From Desulfobacteraceae bacterium (GTDB lineage: Bacteria > Desulfobacterota > DSM-4660 > Desulfatiglandales > Desulfatiglandaceae): a DNA stretch of 6,980 nt. Below are positions 5,440 through 6,980 of the stretch, one piece after another. The notes below the pieces were generated by a model. The model ran no database searches. It had not been told where the DNA came from and saw only the letters and a list, made by a program, of their open reading frames with translations. Position numbers and translations under genes: made by a program. Location: contig JABMQV010000410.1 of NCBI GenBank assembly GCA_013203065.1, positions 1 through 6,980 on the forward strand, read 5' to 3'. The number at the start of each line of letters is the position of its first letter. Within the stretch, counting starts at the first letter, position 1.

Positions 5440-6819
5440 TCACGAAAAACGCCTTTTTTCTTCCTCCACAATCTCTATCAGATCATAGAAAATACGGGGC
5501 AATTTATTTGACACTCGCTCCCAGGAAACCGTCTGTGGCGTCTCAAACACCTTTTGTTCCGTCTTTCGCTCAACATTTAGGATGGCCTCAGCCAGCCCCT
5601 TTTCAAGGAAAGGTTTAAAGTCGGAATGGGAATTTACAAGCCTCAAGAACCGCTCCGTGATCCTGTAAGGCCCGGTGAGCGTTTCGCCGGCCTGCAGGAT
5701 TGAATTTCGAAAGACATTCTTGACCAAATACTCTTCCCTGTCCCGGTCATATTGGAGGCTATTAAAACTTGCATCTTCAGAGTATTTTTTGATTTGTTCC
5801 TCTCCCAGGGCCTGATAGGTCACAGCCAGGTCTCTAAAAAATGTGTCGCTGATCTCAAGGCCCTCCTCTATGATAAGGGCGTGCATCAGTGTGGTGACGA
5901 TATCGATCGCCATCCGATTAAGACCTTTCCTCTGGTCCCTTGGGGATGCGTCCTGATGTTTGTGATCAAAGGGTTCTCTGGAGAACATGACCTGTGCCGC
6001 TGAAGAGGCCTTTCGATAGACCTCGATGAGTGTAAAGATCTCTACACCCCAGTTGGTTGCAAAGCGCATCCTTTTCAAGAGATCCACGTGAAATGCAACT
6101 TCTCCGGAAAGCTGATAATTGAAGTCTAACAAGAACTCTATCATATGCAACATCTTTTCCTCTTTGCTTTCCGTAAATTTCCGCTTTAGGGCAAGCAAAA
6201 GGGGATCGAGGAGAAGGCGCTTCACGCGACCGTAAAGCGCTTTATCCATAATTCTGGAGTAATAGGCCTTTGAAAAATCGTAGTTCAGTGCAACCACAGG
6301 ATAGAAGAGCCTGTCCAGTTGCACCCGTTTAAAGGTCTTGATGTCCGCGTCCACCAAACCTATTGATTCGGCTCCCAACGCAATGGCAATCCCAAAGCTG
6401 AGAAAGATGTTCTTGCCTTTCCCCGGTTCACTGATATCGAACCCCGCCTCAGTAAGCTGTCGATAAATCCCGCTGAACCCAGGGCCTTCATTCCACTGGA
6501 TCAAATGATTTCTTATCCCATATGATCTCACAAGCTCCATCAGCCGGATGGCATCTTTCTCTGTGGCTCCGTCCAGCCCAAAGATGATTTGCGACAGATA
6601 GGTCACATCTCTTAGCTGCTTGAGGATGTTCTGAAACACCGGAAGATTGGAGGGGTCATTGTACTCGCTGGCAAGCAATGGGATAATCAAGACAGTCTTC
6701 TTCCATTTGGAATGGAGCCTGAGTTGGGATTTCAGGTGCTTTCGATCCTGATGAAGGATATGAAAGGTGGTTATCTGCCCGCTTTTTTGTGAAAAATCAG
6801 GGATGGGTGAACTCCTCAC
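5440..6819 (-). CDS. gpgS: Glucosyl-3-phosphoglycerate synthase (GT81-like GpgS)
   Basis: The 459-residue protein matches the GpgS pattern: transfer of glucose from an NDP-glucose to 3-phosphoglycerate, the first step of glucosylglycerate synthesis, in the cytoplasm. Visible motifs, in family order, are VLIIPLLASE (43-52), PGKGK (132-136), the DADI metal motif (157-160), SKAYYSR (183-189), GRVKRLLLDPLL (197-208), QLSGEVAF (236-243), NWGVEI (256-261) and DHKHQ (285-289), whose His286 or His288 could be a metal ligand. A helical C-terminal extension (about 300-459) makes it longer than actinobacterial GpgS of roughly 320 residues. The start is GTG at 6819, with GAGG seven bases upstream; an in-frame TAA lies about 35 bases before it and the next in-frame Met is at residue 94, beyond the first motif. 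It is the first gene of the operon. Mannosyl-3-phosphoglycerate synthase activity is a less likely alternative because the motifs follow GpgS. Confidence 0.85.
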   Translation of the reverse strand: MRSSPIPDFSQKSGQITTFHILHQDRKHLKSQLRLHSKWKKTVLIIPLLASEYNDPSNLPVFQNILKQLRDVTYLSQIIFGLDGATEKDAIRLMELVRSYGIRNHLIQWNEGPGFSGIYRQLTEAGFDISEPGKGKNIFLSFGIAIALGAESIGLVDADIKTFKRVQLDRLFYPVVALNYDFSKAYYSRIMDKALYGRVKRLLLDPLLLALKRKFTESKEEKMLHMIEFLLDFNYQLSGEVAFHVDLLKRMRFATNWGVEIFTLIEVYRKASSAAQVMFSREPFDHKHQDASPRDQRKGLNRMAIDIVTTLMHALIIEEGLEISDTFFRDLAVTYQALGEEQIKKYSEDASFNSLQYDRDREEYLVKNVFRNSILQAGETLTGPYRITERFLRLVNSHSDFKPFLEKGLAEAILNVERKTEQKVFETPQTVSWERVSNKLPRIFYDLIEIVEEEKRRFS

Positions 6820-6822
6820 GTT

Positions 6823-6847
6823 AGAACCTCGGCACCGCCGCGGTTCT
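6823..6847 (-). promoter_or_regulatory. Leader hairpin that covers the gpgS ribosome site
   Basis: AGAACC-T-CGGC (6823-6833) and GCCG-C-GGTTCT (6837-6847) form an 11-base-pair inverted repeat with one mismatch and a three-base loop. In the gpgS transcript it would end three bases before the GTG, and its 3' arm contains the GAGG (6830-6827) that serves as the ribosome site. If it folds, initiation would need melting or a helper. With the proposed promoter it makes up over half of a leader of about 41 bases. An alternative is a DNA operator or dispersed palindromic repeat. Confidence 0.5.
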
Positions 6848-6866
6848 CTTTATATGATTTTGCAGA

Positions 6867-6895
6867 AACTTAGCGGAAACACAGACCTTTGTCAA
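6867..6895 (-). promoter_or_regulatory. Candidate sigma-70-type promoter of the gpgS operon
   Basis: On the minus strand a perfect TTGACA (6895-6890) is followed, 17 bases later, by TAAGTT (6872-6867), a three-of-six match to the -10 consensus. The start of transcription would be near 6860, about 40 bases before the gpgS GTG. A TATAAA at 6854-6849 is an alternative -10 but has no -35 at the right distance. Confidence 0.6.
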
Positions 6896-6904
6896 TATCT
6901 GTGT
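6879..6904. promoter_or_regulatory. Operator-like inverted repeat around the -35 box of the gpgS promoter
   Basis: ACACAGA (6879-6885) and TCTGTGT (6898-6904) are perfect seven-base arms separated by 12 bases, and the TTGACA -35 box lies between them. A dimeric regulator bound here would overlap RNA polymerase contacts, so repression or class II-type activation are both possible. No regulator gene is in the window, so the protein is unknown. Confidence 0.4.
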
Positions 6905-6980
6905 GGACCTTGGGTTTGGCTGTTTTGCCCTTTACTTTTCACTTGAAAGTCAATTCAGAACTTGATAGGTCTTTGGGTGC

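Noticed and set aside
6849..6854. TATAAA on the minus strand as the -10 box for gpgS
   Set aside because: No acceptable -35 hexamer sits 16-18 bases upstream, whereas TTGACA with 17-base spacing supports the neighbouring TAAGTT.

Overview
The window reads as a chromosomal segment of a Gram-negative bacterium. A TolC-type outer-membrane protein requires an outer membrane. The mid-range GC, strong GGAGG-type ribosome sites and style of the proteins fit a Desulfobacterota (former Deltaproteobacteria) species, but that placement is an impression, not a database result. There is no sign of mobile DNA, CRISPR, rRNA or tRNA.

Left part (1-1621, minus strand): a TolC-family outer-membrane channel gene (305-1621), a GC-rich non-coding gap of about 220 bases with several inverted repeats, then the first 28 codons of an ABC-transporter ATPase that runs off the left edge. 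The N-terminus of this partial gene resembles FtsE. Middle (1622-3288): a 314-base divergent intergenic region with a promoter-like element for each direction, followed on the plus strand by a complete MOFRL-family glycerate 2-kinase.

Right part (3290-6819, minus strand): a compact three-gene operon read from right to left. It encodes a glucosyl-3-phosphoglycerate synthase (GpgS, GT81-like), a HAD-IIB phosphatase of the mannosyl-/glucosyl-3-phosphoglycerate phosphatase family, and a second GT-A glycosyltransferase distantly resembling GpgS and mannosylglycerate synthase. Spacing is 22 bp and then an 8-bp overlap, and a good sigma-70-like promoter lies upstream. The operon and the glycerate kinase converge with one base between their stop codons.

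Interpretation: GpgS would join an NDP-glucose to 3-phosphoglycerate, the phosphatase would release the phosphate, and the second transferase could add another sugar, giving a compatible solute such as glucosylglycerate or a mannosylglucosylglycerate-like disaccharide. Glycerate 2-kinase could return free glycerate from solute turnover to glycolysis as 2-phosphoglycerate. The least conventional items are the second glycosyltransferase, a hairpin that would bury the gpgS ribosome site, and an inverted repeat around the -35 box of the operon promoter.
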